7,873 bases of DNA from Acidobacteriaceae bacterium. GTDB taxonomy: Bacteria > Acidobacteriota > Terriglobia > Terriglobales > Acidobacteriaceae. Below, piece by piece: positions 1-7,157 of the stretch (its first letter is position 1; each line of letters starts with the position of its first letter). A program made the position numbers and the translations under genes. The notes under the pieces are model-generated. The model ran no database searches and was not told where the DNA came from. It was given only the letters and a program-made list of their open reading frames with translations. Location of the stretch: positions 1-7,873 of the forward strand of contig DAHUXF010000121.1 of NCBI GenBank assembly GCA_027307295.1, in the 5' to 3' direction.

Positions 1-1753
1 ATTCATTGACGTTGTGCGCGTTCAGAGTAATGGAGTACCCAGTCCCTTCTTTGACGACCTTGCGGGCTACCTTGCGGGAGATATTGCCGATTTCTCGCTC
101 CAGATTACGCACGCCGGCTTCACGCGTGTATGAACGGATGATCTCACGCAAAGCGTCGTCAGTAAATTCCAGCTGCTTGTCCGTAAGACCGGTGGCCTCG
201 CGCTGTTTGCGTACCAGGAACTGCTTGGCGATCTCAACTTTTTCCAGTTCGGTATAGCCGTGGAGCCGCAGCACTTCCATGCGGTCCTGCAATGCGGCAG
301 GAATGCTGTGCAATACGTTGGCCGTGGCCACAAAGAAGACCTGCGAGAGGTCATATTCCACGTCAAGGTAATGGTCCTGGAACATCCAGTTCTGTTCGGG
401 GTCCAGTACTTCCAGCAGCGCGGCGGAAGGATCGCCACGGAAATCTGAAGCCATCTTATCGACTTCATCCAGCATGAAGACCGGGTTCTTGGTGCCGGCC
501 TTCTTCATCATCTGGATGATCTGGCCTGGAAGCGCCCCAATGTAAGTACGGCGATGGCCGCGGATTTCAGCTTCATCGCGTACGCCGCCCAGCGACATGC
601 GGACAAACTTGCGTCCTGTGGCCTTGGCGATGGACATGCCGAGCGAAGTCTTGCCCACGCCCGGCGGTCCGACGAAACAAAGGATGGAGCCCTTGGGATT
701 TTTTACCAACTGGCGCACGGCCAGGAATTCCAGAATGCGCTCCTTGATCTTCTCCAGCCCGTAGTGGTCCTGGTTGAGGATCTTTTCCGCGTGCTCAATA
801 TTGCGGATTTCCTTGGACTTCTTTTTCCACGGCACGGCCAGCAGCCAGTCAAGATAATTGCGGGAGACAGTGGACTCAGCCGACATGGGCGGCATGGCTT
901 CCAGCTTCTTGAGTTCCTGGATGGCCTTTTCATGAACTTCCTTGGGCATGCCCGCGGTGTCGATCTTCTTTTTCAGTTCGTCGAACTCGCTCTTTTCGCC
1001 GCGGCCCAGCTCTTTTTGAATGGCCTTGATTTTCTCATTGAGATAATACTCTTTCTGCGCGCGCTCCATCTGCCGCTTGACCCGCGTCTGGATGGTGCGG
1101 TCCATGTTCAGCTTTTCAATTTCAATGTCCAGAACGTCAGCGATGCGGTTGAGCCGCTCAGCGGGGTCAAAAATCTCCAGCAGTTCCTGCTTCTCTTCAA
1201 TGGAAAGCTGAAGGTTCTGAGCAATGGTGTCACTGAGTTTGGCTGGGTCATTCATTCCGGTAATGATCACGGGCTCCAGGTTCAGTGACTGGCAGAGCTT
1301 CACATACTGGTCAAAGAGATTGTGAACGCGCTGCATGGCCGATTCCATGACCTTGGTGGGATCGGTGGGATATTTGACAGTACGGACTTCCGCCTCAAAA
1401 TAACCTTCGTTATTGATGAGCTTAAGGATCTTGCCGCGCTCCACACCTTCCACCAGTACCTTGATGTTGCCGTCCGGCAACTTGAGGTTCTGCACGATAT
1501 TGGCAATCGTGCCAACCTGGTAAATCTCGTGAGGCTTGGGTTCATCAATACTGGCATCATGCTGGGTTGCCAGAAATATCTTACGGTCAGAAGCCAGCGC
1601 TTCTTCCAGGGCGCGCACGCTCGACTCACGGCCCACAATAAAAGGGGTCATCATGTAAGGGAAGATGACCACATCACGTATGGGCATCATCGGGAGCTTG
1701 CGAGTTTCGAATTTTTCCTTGTTCGGGGTCACTGGTTCGCCTTTTTCATCCAT
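1..1753 (-). CDS. lon: Lon ATP-dependent protease, N-terminal 584 residues (gene runs off the window)
   Basis: Lon is a cytosolic ATP-driven serine protease that degrades misfolded and selected regulatory proteins. I read the frame through from the ATG at 1753 to base 1 and found no stop. Residues about 15-215 are the substrate-binding N domain, opening with a typical KLPMMPIRDVVIFPYM stretch. A helical linker with YYLNEKIKAIQKELG follows. The AAA+ module has Walker A GPPGVGKT from residue 362, Walker B LDEVDK (D429, E430), the sensor-1 asparagine near 479, the arginine finger in DRMEV (R491), and the TREAGVRNLER sensor-2 region close to the edge. The protease domain with the Ser-Lys dyad lies outside the window. 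The Shine-Dalgarno signal is weak, but the N-terminus matches the family. The gene sits downstream of the clpX terminator with a 167-base gap, so it probably has its own promoter. I saw no convincing one; TAAAAT (1784-1789) is only a -10-like box. Confidence 0.97.
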   Translation of the reverse strand, partial: MDEKGEPVTPNKEKFETRKLPMMPIRDVVIFPYMMTPFIVGRESSVRALEEALASDRKIFLATQHDASIDEPKPHEIYQVGTIANIVQNLKLPDGNIKVLVEGVERGKILKLINNEGYFEAEVRTVKYPTDPTKVMESAMQRVHNLFDQYVKLCQSLNLEPVIITGMNDPAKLSDTIAQNLQLSIEEKQELLEIFDPAERLNRIADVLDIEIEKLNMDRTIQTRVKRQMERAQKEYYLNEKIKAIQKELGRGEKSEFDELKKKIDTAGMPKEVHEKAIQELKKLEAMPPMSAESTVSRNYLDWLLAVPWKKKSKEIRNIEHAEKILNQDHYGLEKIKERILEFLAVRQLVKNPKGSILCFVGPPGVGKTSLGMSIAKATGRKFVRMSLGGVRDEAEIRGHRRTYIGALPGQIIQMMKKAGTKNPVFMLDEVDKMASDFRGDPSAALLEVLDPEQNWMFQDHYLDVEYDLSQVFFVATANVLHSIPAALQDRMEVLRLHGYTELEKVEIAKQFLVRKQREATGLTDKQLEFTDDALREIIRSYTREAGVRNLEREIGNISRKVARKVVKEGTGYSITLNAHNVNE

Positions 1754-1818
1754 CTGACTGTTTGGTTTCCCGTACCTTGTTACATTTTAGATTATCACGC
1801 AACGCAAGCTGGCAAAGC

Positions 1819-1840
1819 GAGAGTATTTATATGTATTCTC
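1819..1840. promoter_or_regulatory. Imperfect inverted repeat upstream of lon (possible operator)
   Basis: A 22-base imperfect palindrome with outer arms GAGA/TCTC and an AT-rich TATA centre lies about 66-87 bases upstream of the lon start. Sixteen of 22 positions are self-complementary. It does not match the CIRCE or HAIR heat-shock operators as I know them. The AT-rich centre could also belong to a promoter. A regulatory role is inference from position and symmetry only. Confidence 0.25.
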
Positions 1841-1870
1841 TAATGATCCTAGAAGAATCAATGATTTAAA

Positions 1871-1900
1871 GAGAAAAAGCCCGCTACGGGAGCGGGCTGG
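1871..1900 (-). terminator. Rho-independent terminator of the tig-clpP-clpX unit
   Basis: Read on the minus strand, this is an 8-bp perfect stem AGCCCGCT/AGCGGGCT (1891-1898 with 1878-1885) around a 5-base loop. It runs directly into five Ts and a further T-rich stretch. It starts about 20 bases after the clpX stop codon. It is a textbook intrinsic terminator and separates clpX from lon transcription, at least in part. Confidence 0.9.
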
Positions 1901-1920
1901 TTAGAAGAAGTATTCAGGAA

Positions 1921-3189
1921 TCAGCCCGCTTTTTCCATAGCGGGTAGAGAGATGTCGCGGCGTTCCACCATTTCTTTGGTGACCTCAAATTCCTTGACGC
2001 GCTTCTGGCTGGGCAGGTGGTACATCAGGTCCAGCATCAATTCTTCCAGGATCATACGCAGTCCGCGTGCGCCGACTTTGCGCTGCATGGCCTCACGGGC
2101 GATTGCCGCCAGCGAACCATCCGAGAAGCGAAGCTTCACGTTTTCAAATTCAAACATGCGCTGGTATTGCTTGATGATGGCATTGCGCGGACGGGTCAGG
2201 ATTTCAATCAGCGCGGCTTCATCAAGGTCATTCAGGATGCCGACAACAGGCAGGCGCCCGACGAATTCCGGGATCAGGCCAAAGCGGACCAGGTCCTGCG
2301 GTTCAGCTTTTAGCAGCAATTCAGTGTCACGCTTGCTGGCTTCAGTAAATTCCTTTTCCTTCTGCTCACTGGTGCGGAATCCCATGGATTTTTTGCCGAT
2401 GCGCCGCGCAACAATTTTTTCCAACCCAACAAAGGCCCCGCCGCAGATGAAGAGGATATTCGTGGTATCCACAGGAGTAAATTCCTGGTGAGGATGCTTG
2501 CGTCCGCCCTGCGGAGGAACATTGGCGATGGTGCCTTCCAGAATTTTGAGCAGCGCCTGCTGCACGCCTTCACCGCTGACGTCGCGCGTGATGGAGGGAT
2601 TCTCGTCTTTGCGCCCAATCTTATCGATCTCGTCGATATAGATGATGCCGGTCTGGGCGCGGCCCACATCGCCATCGGCGGCCTGCAACAGCTTGAGAAC
2701 AATATTTTCTACGTCTTCACCCACATACCCGGCTTCGGTGAGGGTGGTGGCATCCACAATGGCAAAGGGCACATCCAGCATGCGGGCCAGGGTCTGGGCC
2801 AGCAGCGTTTTGCCCGTGCCGGTGGGGCCAATCAGCATGATGTTGGATTTGCTCAGCTCCACTTCACCGGTTTTGACGCGGTTCATGTGGATGCGCTTGT
2901 AATGGTTGTAAACAGCCACGGAAAGCTTCTTTTTGGTCTGCTCCTGGCCAATGACGTACTCATCCAGAAAGGCCTTGACCTCCTGCGGTTTGGGCAGGTG
3001 GTTCGGCGCAGCAGCGGCGTGGGACTCTGTGCGGTCGTCTTCCAGAATGGAGTTACAAACTGCAACACATTCGTCACAGATGTAAGCCCGCGGATAATCG
3101 CTCGGCGAAGATATGAGTTTAGCGACTGCGTCCTGCGATTTATGGCAAAACGAGCAACGAAGTGTTTCTTCCGGGGTTCTGGGCTTCAC
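1921..3189 (-). CDS. clpX: ClpX, ATP-dependent unfoldase subunit of the Clp protease
   Basis: ClpX hexamers recognise tagged substrates, unfold them with ATP and thread them into ClpP. At 422 residues it matches the usual length (E. coli 424). The N-terminal zinc-binding domain has C12-x2-C15-x22-C38-x2-C41. The AAA+ core shows Walker A GPTGTGKT (121-128), pore-1 loop GYVG (154-157), Walker B with D186-E187, the RKH loop (230-232), the arginine finger R312 in PEFVGRLP and sensor 2 in GARGLR (R375). The ClpP-docking loop, IGF in E. coli, reads MGF (269-271), a conservative hydrophobic change. The start is GTG, fixed by AAGGAG (3197-3202) seven bases upstream and by where the zinc finger begins. 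The gene lies 77 bases after clpP and is followed by the terminator at 1871-1900. It looks intact and functional. Confidence 0.98.
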   Translation of the reverse strand: MKPRTPEETLRCSFCHKSQDAVAKLISSPSDYPRAYICDECVAVCNSILEDDRTESHAAAAPNHLPKPQEVKAFLDEYVIGQEQTKKKLSVAVYNHYKRIHMNRVKTGEVELSKSNIMLIGPTGTGKTLLAQTLARMLDVPFAIVDATTLTEAGYVGEDVENIVLKLLQAADGDVGRAQTGIIYIDEIDKIGRKDENPSITRDVSGEGVQQALLKILEGTIANVPPQGGRKHPHQEFTPVDTTNILFICGGAFVGLEKIVARRIGKKSMGFRTSEQKEKEFTEASKRDTELLLKAEPQDLVRFGLIPEFVGRLPVVGILNDLDEAALIEILTRPRNAIIKQYQRMFEFENVKLRFSDGSLAAIAREAMQRKVGARGLRMILEELMLDLMYHLPSQKRVKEFEVTKEMVERRDISLPAMEKAG

Positions 3190-3196
3190 GATCAGA

Positions 3197-3202
3197 CTCC
3201 TT
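3197..3202 (-). promoter_or_regulatory. Ribosome binding site of clpX
   Basis: AAGGAG on the minus strand, seven bases before the GTG start of clpX. It supports the GTG start over internal methionines. Confidence 0.8.
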
Positions 3203-3232
3203 CAGCAGACGGGCCGTTTCATTTTTCCAAAT

Positions 3233-3245
3233 GGGCCAGCGGCCC
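3233..3245 (-). other. Small GC hairpin between clpP and clpX
   Basis: GGGCC-GCT-GGCCC on the minus strand forms a 5-bp stem with a 3-base loop inside the 77-base clpP-clpX gap. It is followed by ATTTGG rather than a T run, so it is not a proper terminator. It could stabilise the clpP transcript end or slow polymerase slightly. That is speculation, and a stem this short can occur by chance. Confidence 0.3.
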
Positions 3246-3266
3246 CGCCTTCATGTGACGTTCATG

Positions 3267-3854
3267 CTACTTGTGCTTATAAATGATATCGTCGATGATT
3301 CCGTATTCTTTAGACTGCTGGGCATTCATAATAAAGTCGCGTTCCACGTCTTTTTCCACTTTTTCCAGTTTTTGCCCTGAATGCTTGGCAATAAGCTGGC
3401 TGGTGATTTCCCGCATCCTCAGAATCTCTCTGGCATGTATATCAATATCCGTGGCTTGACCGCTAAGGCCAGACATCAAGGGTTGATGAATAAGAATCCT
3501 AGAAGTGGGTAGGGCAAACCGCTTACCGGCAGCGCCCGCGCAGAGTAACAGGGCCGCCATGCTGGCCGCCTGGCCGCAGCAAATGGTCATTACGTCAGGA
3601 CGCACGAACTGCATGGTGTCATAAATTGCCATTCCAGCTGTAATCGATCCTCCGGGAGAATTGATGTAAAGCTGAATGTCCTTTTCCGGATCTTCTGCCT
3701 CAAGGAATAAAAGTTGCGCGATCACCAGGTTTGCAATCGTGTCATCAATCGGCGTTCCAATGAAAATAATATTGTCGCGCAGCAGCCGCGAGTAGATGTC
3801 ATAAGCCCGTTCGCCCCGGCTTGTCTGCTCCACCACCATTGGTACCAGTGCCAT
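3267..3854 (-). CDS. clpP: ClpP, ATP-dependent Clp protease proteolytic subunit
   Basis: ClpP forms the double-heptamer peptidase chamber that degrades chains delivered by ClpX. The 195-residue protein has the serine-protease triad S98 (in GQAASMAALL), H123 (in ILIHQPL) and D173 (in VERDF), plus the NSPGGSITAGMAIYDTM substrate-groove segment (65-81). Length and motifs match the family. I chose ATG at 3854 rather than the in-frame TTG at 3872. The ATG has AAGGA (3861-3865) six bases upstream, and MALVPMVVEQTSRGERAYD is the usual ClpP N-terminus without a long propeptide. The gene follows tig after 44 bases with no terminator, so tig, clpP and clpX are probably co-transcribed. Nothing appears damaged. 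Confidence 0.98.
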   Translation of the reverse strand: MALVPMVVEQTSRGERAYDIYSRLLRDNIIFIGTPIDDTIANLVIAQLLFLEAEDPEKDIQLYINSPGGSITAGMAIYDTMQFVRPDVMTICCGQAASMAALLLCAGAAGKRFALPTSRILIHQPLMSGLSGQATDIDIHAREILRMREITSQLIAKHSGQKLEKVEKDVERDFIMNAQQSKEYGIIDDIIYKHK

Positions 3855-3860
3855 AGTTCT

Positions 3861-3865
3861 TCCTT
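3861..3865 (-). promoter_or_regulatory. Ribosome binding site of clpP
   Basis: AAGGA on the minus strand, six bases before the ATG at 3854. It decides the start in favour of this ATG. The upstream in-frame TTG at 3870-3872 would place this site inside the coding region. Confidence 0.75.
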
Positions 3866-3898
3866 CCCTCAAATCCCCGGATTCTCCCAGGGCGGTGC

Positions 3899-5320
3899 CT
3901 AATCCGCGTTGGCGTACAACAAGTTTAGCGCTTTTTCGCTGCGCATGCGGTCACGTAAACGTTCCACGGCATTATCTTGCATGAGGCGTTTTTTGACTTC
4001 CTCGACTGGTTGCTGCATCTGCTGGGCCATTGATGCGATCTCAGATTCCAGTTCTTCATCGCTGACCGCGATTTTCTCTTTCTCTGCGATCCTTGCCAGC
4101 AGAACGCTCGATTTTACTTCCTTTACCGCCGCTTCGCGCTGTCCGCCGCGGAGCCGGCCAAAGTCCATGCGCCGCATCTCTTCTGTTTTCATGCCCTGAG
4201 CCGCCAGGGCGCGCAACCCGCGTTCCAGGCGCAAGTCGATTTGATGCTCTACCAGCGCTCTGGGCACCGGAAAGTCATGTTTGGCAATAAGTTCTTCAAT
4301 CAGCTTATCTTTGCCTTCATGTTCGGCTTTGTGCTTCTGCTGGAGCTCCATGTTCTCCCGGATGCGCTGCTTCAGGTCGTCTATGGTCTGGAAATCCTGG
4401 CTTAATTCCTTGGCAAAATCATCATTCAATTCCGGCAGCGTCTTCTTCTTGAGTGCATTGACTTTCACCTTGTAGCTAAAAGTCTGCCCAGCCAGCCGTT
4501 TGTCATAGAAATCTTCAGGGTAGGAGACGTCAAAGCTGCGTTCTTCGCCGGCCTTGGCGCCGCTCAGGTATTCGGTAAATTCAGGAATGGTGTTGGCCCC
4601 GCCAATTTCCACCAGGACTTCATCCATCTGCACCGGTTGTGGCGCATTCTCAGGCTTGTCCGCTCCTTCTGCTTCAGCGGTTTCACTCTTATTTTCCGCG
4701 CCCTTGGGCGTGGCCACAAAGGAGACCTGAACGAACTCTCCTTTTTCTACTCCCCGGTCGTCATTGACTGGATCAAAGCTGGCCTGCCGCTCCTGCAGTT
4801 GCTTAATCTCATTGGCGACTTCTTCTTCATTGATCTTGATCTCGGGCTTCTATACCTTGATCGACTTATAGTCGCCAAGTTCAAACTCCGGCAGAACTTC
4901 AAACGCGGCTTTAAAGCGCATGGGCTCGCCCGGCGTGAATTCCAGCCCGTAGATGGAGGGTTGCGAAACCGGCTTGTGCCCGGCCTTGACCACTGCCTCA
5001 CGAAAATAGTGCGGAACCAGGGCTTCCACCACCTCACTTGTGATCTCTCCGGAAAAGCGGTTCCTGACCATGCTAGCCGGGACCTTACCCTTGCGGAAGC
5101 CCGGAATGCGGGCCTGCCTGGAGTATTGCTGCACAATGGCTTCCTGCTGCTGCGCCACCACCTCGGCGGGAATTTCTACGCTGATTTCGCGCTTGCAGGC
5201 CTCGTCCATAGGGGGAGGGCCGTCGGCATGGGTGTGGGCATGCTCTCCTTCGGCGTGTGTGTGTTCCGCCTGGGGCTGGGCCTCAGGATTCTCAATTGCG
5301 TTGCTCTCTGCGTTGTTCAA
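3899..5320 (-). CDS. tig: Trigger factor, reading frame interrupted by one in-frame UAG
   Basis: Trigger factor is the ribosome-bound chaperone and peptidyl-prolyl isomerase that receives nascent chains. The N-terminal ribosome-binding domain (about 42-155) carries the docking signature GFRKGK (74-79). The FKBP-like PPIase region covers about 195-305, and the helical chaperone C-terminus follows, ending at 473. Codon 157 (4850-4852) is TAG. Translating through it gives KPEIKINEEEVANEIKQ and then an open frame to the normal stop at 3899-3901, so a single base change explains the break; no frameshift is needed. The two open parts are 156 residues (5320-4850) and 272 residues from a GTG at 4717. 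That GTG has no Shine-Dalgarno sequence. The start is TTG at 5320, with AAGGA six bases upstream. A His-rich extension (20-31) and an acidic insert (about 207-230) are unusual. The gene may be a pseudogene, a split or recoded gene, or carry a sequencing error. Confidence 0.9.
4850..4852 (-). other. In-frame amber (UAG) codon inside tig
   Basis: On the minus strand the frame reads KSIKV, TAG, KPEIKI. The matching E. coli stretch, as I recall it, is IEVEKP, so this codon aligns with a glutamate. GAG to TAG, or CAG to TAG, is a one-base change. The frame is open on both sides, for 156 codons before and 316 codons after. Confidence 0.95.
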
Positions 5321-5326
5321 GTGGTT

Positions 5327-5331
5327 TCCTT
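5327..5331 (-). promoter_or_regulatory. Ribosome binding site of tig
   Basis: AAGGA on the minus strand, six bases before the TTG at 5320. No ATG or GTG is better placed, and the first internal in-frame ATG (residue 38) would remove the whole His-rich segment. This supports the TTG start. Confidence 0.65.
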
Positions 5332-5392
5332 ATCCAGTGCCGGCGGGAAACGGCGATATTCAAGGGTACTCTTACGATTTCCCCAAGTGTCC

Positions 5393-5421
5393 AGTTTAAG
5401 AGACGTTACCGCAGGGGTCAA
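5393..5421 (-). promoter_or_regulatory. Sigma-70-like promoter of tig-clpP-clpX
   Basis: The -35 box TTGACC (5416-5421) and -10 box TAAACT (5393-5398) are separated by exactly 17 bases. They match the consensus at 5 of 6 and 4 of 6 positions. The predicted start near 5386 leaves a leader of about 65 bases before the TTG start of tig. This is the best promoter-like sequence I found in the window. Confidence 0.7.
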
Positions 5422-5437
5422 CCTAAGCGGGGGGAAA

Positions 5438-5491
5438 TTGTGTTAAAGCTGGTTAGAAATATCCCTTGTGTTAACTCACTAGAAATGTCCC
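5438..5491. repeat. Tandem direct repeat pair upstream of the tig promoter
   Basis: Two head-to-tail copies, 28 bases (5438-5465) and 26 bases (5466-5491), share the pattern TTGTGTTAA, then a variable stretch of 5-7 bases, then TAGAAATRTCCC. On both sides lies CCTAAGC. The centres would fall about 66 and 93 bases upstream of the predicted tig start point. They could be regulator binding sites or the remnant of a mobile-element end, since I recall AGAAATGTCCC-type repeats near insertion-sequence termini. I cannot decide between these. Confidence 0.6.
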
Positions 5492-5636
5492 CTAAGCCGG
5501 CGAAACTCTGAGACTGCTTGCACATATGGACCTAACCACACAAGGGCGATAACAGAGGCGGCAAATCAGGGGCCACTTTTCCTGCACAGATGGTGGACGG
5601 TTGCAGGAGTAGTGCGTCGTAGCTACGGCCTGAAGC

Positions 5637-7148
5637 CTACTTGCCATTGGCGAACAGCGAATCGAGATCAAACGTTATACCGATATTCCCACGGACATCG
5701 TTTTCCCGAATGAGCTCGGTCCGATTTGCGTAGGTAAACGAGATGGGAATTTTTACGCCGGATCCCTTTACGGGTATCAGGAGTTTGCTCTGAAATGCGC
5801 CAATGCCCCCGGTTCGATTGATGGCGACTCCATTCAGGAGAACTCGTTGCCCCAAGGGCTCTTCAAACAGCTTCTGATACTGAGCCGAAAAGCTCAAGGT
5901 GAACCTGCCGATATTTTGGATTTCTTTCCGCAACGGCACAATCAGCTGCAAGCTTGCCCGTGCATCGCGCAACCTGCCTCGCCCAACTGCAGTGGAATTG
6001 AACCATGTGCTGCTGGCATTCAAGGTGAGCTCCGGTGTATTCACGCCAGCAAAACCACGTTCCAGGATGAGCACCATATTGGATAAATCCGGGACGCGTA
6101 AATTTGGCTGCGTTGGGCTTACCGTCTGCGCCGTGGGCAGGTTTTGCCGCACAAAGTTGTACTCAATCGTGGCAATGGGAGTGCTCTTGAGTTCACCGTA
6201 AACTGTGTCTTCCTCGGCAACATACCGGGAAATACCGGCAGTGAAATCAGCCAGGGCCGCCTGCAACTCAGGCAGGTTCCAAAAATTGTCACTGAAACTT
6301 TTGACCACATTTTCCAGGGCAGGCGGAAGCTGTTGGTCCAGCTCTGCCGCGGGAAGGGAAACAATAGAATCGACCTGGCTGGATAACCAGGTTGAGAATC
6401 TTTGGTCGTTCCTGCGAACGGCGGCATTGAGATTGGTGTATTTCATGGCCAACTGCACTCCGGATGTCGCCATGAGCTGGTCCCACTTGCCGGCCCATTT
6501 CCTGTCTCGGGGATCGCGGTGGTTGTAGATTTCATAATGGACCAAAGCTCCGGAAAAGCTGTTCAAGCCGGAAGAAAAACTCTGGCTGGAACTGGCTGGG
6601 CTGGAGCTGGTGTCAAATGACACTCCAAGAGACATCTTCGAAAGATACTGGACCAGGGGATCATCTTGTCCAATCTTGTAGCTGCCAAGATATGTTGAAT
6701 CGACCAGGGTTCGAATTGAGTTGACGATATTGCCCCGCAGCGTAACAGTGGTCCCATCCGTGCTTTGGGTCAGCCCGCCATGCTCCAGGGCAAGCCCCAT
6801 GAGCCAGGGCGCGCTTCCTGTATTTACCAGGCTGGTGGATCCTGCGGCGGTGTTGCTGGCTCCGGGTTGTTTATCCAGCCGCTTTTCCTCGGCCTTACCA
6901 AGCAACTGTGTGCGGATGGTTTCACTTGGGCTCAGATAACAAACATAGATATACCATCTCCGCAAAATAAGACTGATATGTGCCTTTGTTTCCTCCGGCG
7001 TTCCATGGGCATTCAGGGCGTCCTTCAGGTCAATGACTGCGCCATTGAGGCAGGCAGATTTGTTGGCGGGAATGCCTTGTGAGTAACCGTCGATCATCAA
7101 GAATGCCGTGAACAAGAACAGCAGGACGGCTTTTCGGCAATGATTCAT
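5637..7148 (-). CDS. Uncharacterised exported protein, probable outer-membrane beta-barrel
   Basis: I do not recognise a named family. Residues 1-24 look like a signal peptide, with a basic CRK near the start, a hydrophobic core AVLLFLFTAFLMI and a likely cleavage near GYSQG. Residues 30-90 include C33 and C70 and look helical. A Ser-rich linker (181-195) precedes ALVHYEIYNHRDPRDRKW (201-218). Residues 255-315 look helical. From about 355 to the end there are alternating hydrophobic/polar strands, such as 356-363, 397-404, 415-424, 465-474 and 486-495, ending in ITFDLDSLF. This pattern suggests a membrane barrel in the outer membrane, although the last residue is Lys rather than the usual Phe. 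The ATG at 7148 lies 9 bases after the stop of the 119-residue gene, which suggests one transcript. GGAG 12 bases upstream is a poorly spaced ribosome site. Function is unknown. Confidence 0.8.
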   Translation of the reverse strand: MNHCRKAVLLFLFTAFLMIDGYSQGIPANKSACLNGAVIDLKDALNAHGTPEETKAHISLILRRWYIYVCYLSPSETIRTQLLGKAEEKRLDKQPGASNTAAGSTSLVNTGSAPWLMGLALEHGGLTQSTDGTTVTLRGNIVNSIRTLVDSTYLGSYKIGQDDPLVQYLSKMSLGVSFDTSSSPASSSQSFSSGLNSFSGALVHYEIYNHRDPRDRKWAGKWDQLMATSGVQLAMKYTNLNAAVRRNDQRFSTWLSSQVDSIVSLPAAELDQQLPPALENVVKSFSDNFWNLPELQAALADFTAGISRYVAEEDTVYGELKSTPIATIEYNFVRQNLPTAQTVSPTQPNLRVPDLSNMVLILERGFAGVNTPELTLNASSTWFNSTAVGRGRLRDARASLQLIVPLRKEIQNIGRFTLSFSAQYQKLFEEPLGQRVLLNGVAINRTGGIGAFQSKLLIPVKGSGVKIPISFTYANRTELIRENDVRGNIGITFDLDSLFANGK

Positions 7149-7157
7149 GGGTCTGGG

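Larger units (their letters stand above)
5321..5636 (-). other. Non-coding leader and promoter region of tig
   Basis: This 316-base gap separates the upstream uncharacterised gene from tig. It contains a sigma-70-like promoter (5393-5421), a tandem repeat pair (5438-5491) flanked by two copies of CCTAAGC (5422-5428 and 5491-5497), and the tig ribosome binding site. A 7-bp inverted repeat at 5580-5608 has no T run. I found no reading frame worth calling and no clear terminator for the upstream gene. Confidence 0.6.

Noticed and set aside
554..1288. 244-codon open frame on the plus strand opposite lon
   Set aside because: It mirrors the well-conserved Lon frame and shows no family motif or ribosome site. 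It is a shadow.
2488..3258. 256-codon open frame on the plus strand opposite clpX
   Set aside because: It is antisense to motif-complete ClpX and its product is unrecognisable. It is a shadow.
3855..3872. Upstream TTG start for clpP adding six residues
   Set aside because: The ribosome site AAGGA would lie inside the coding part, and the MALVPMVVEQ start matches the family better.
4715..4717. GTG as an independent start for the C-terminal part of trigger factor
   Set aside because: The bases upstream lack a Shine-Dalgarno sequence, and the start would fall inside the first strand of the PPIase domain, cutting off part of the fold.
4637..5446. Long 269-codon open frame on the plus strand opposite tig
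   Set aside because: It lies antisense to clear trigger factor sequence, has unusual composition with many Leu, Arg and Val residues and no recognisable motif, and arises from codon bias of the real gene.
5580..5608. 7-bp inverted repeat TCCTGCA/TGCAGGA after the barrel-like gene
   Set aside because: The loop is 15 bases and no T run follows on either strand, so it does not qualify as a terminator.
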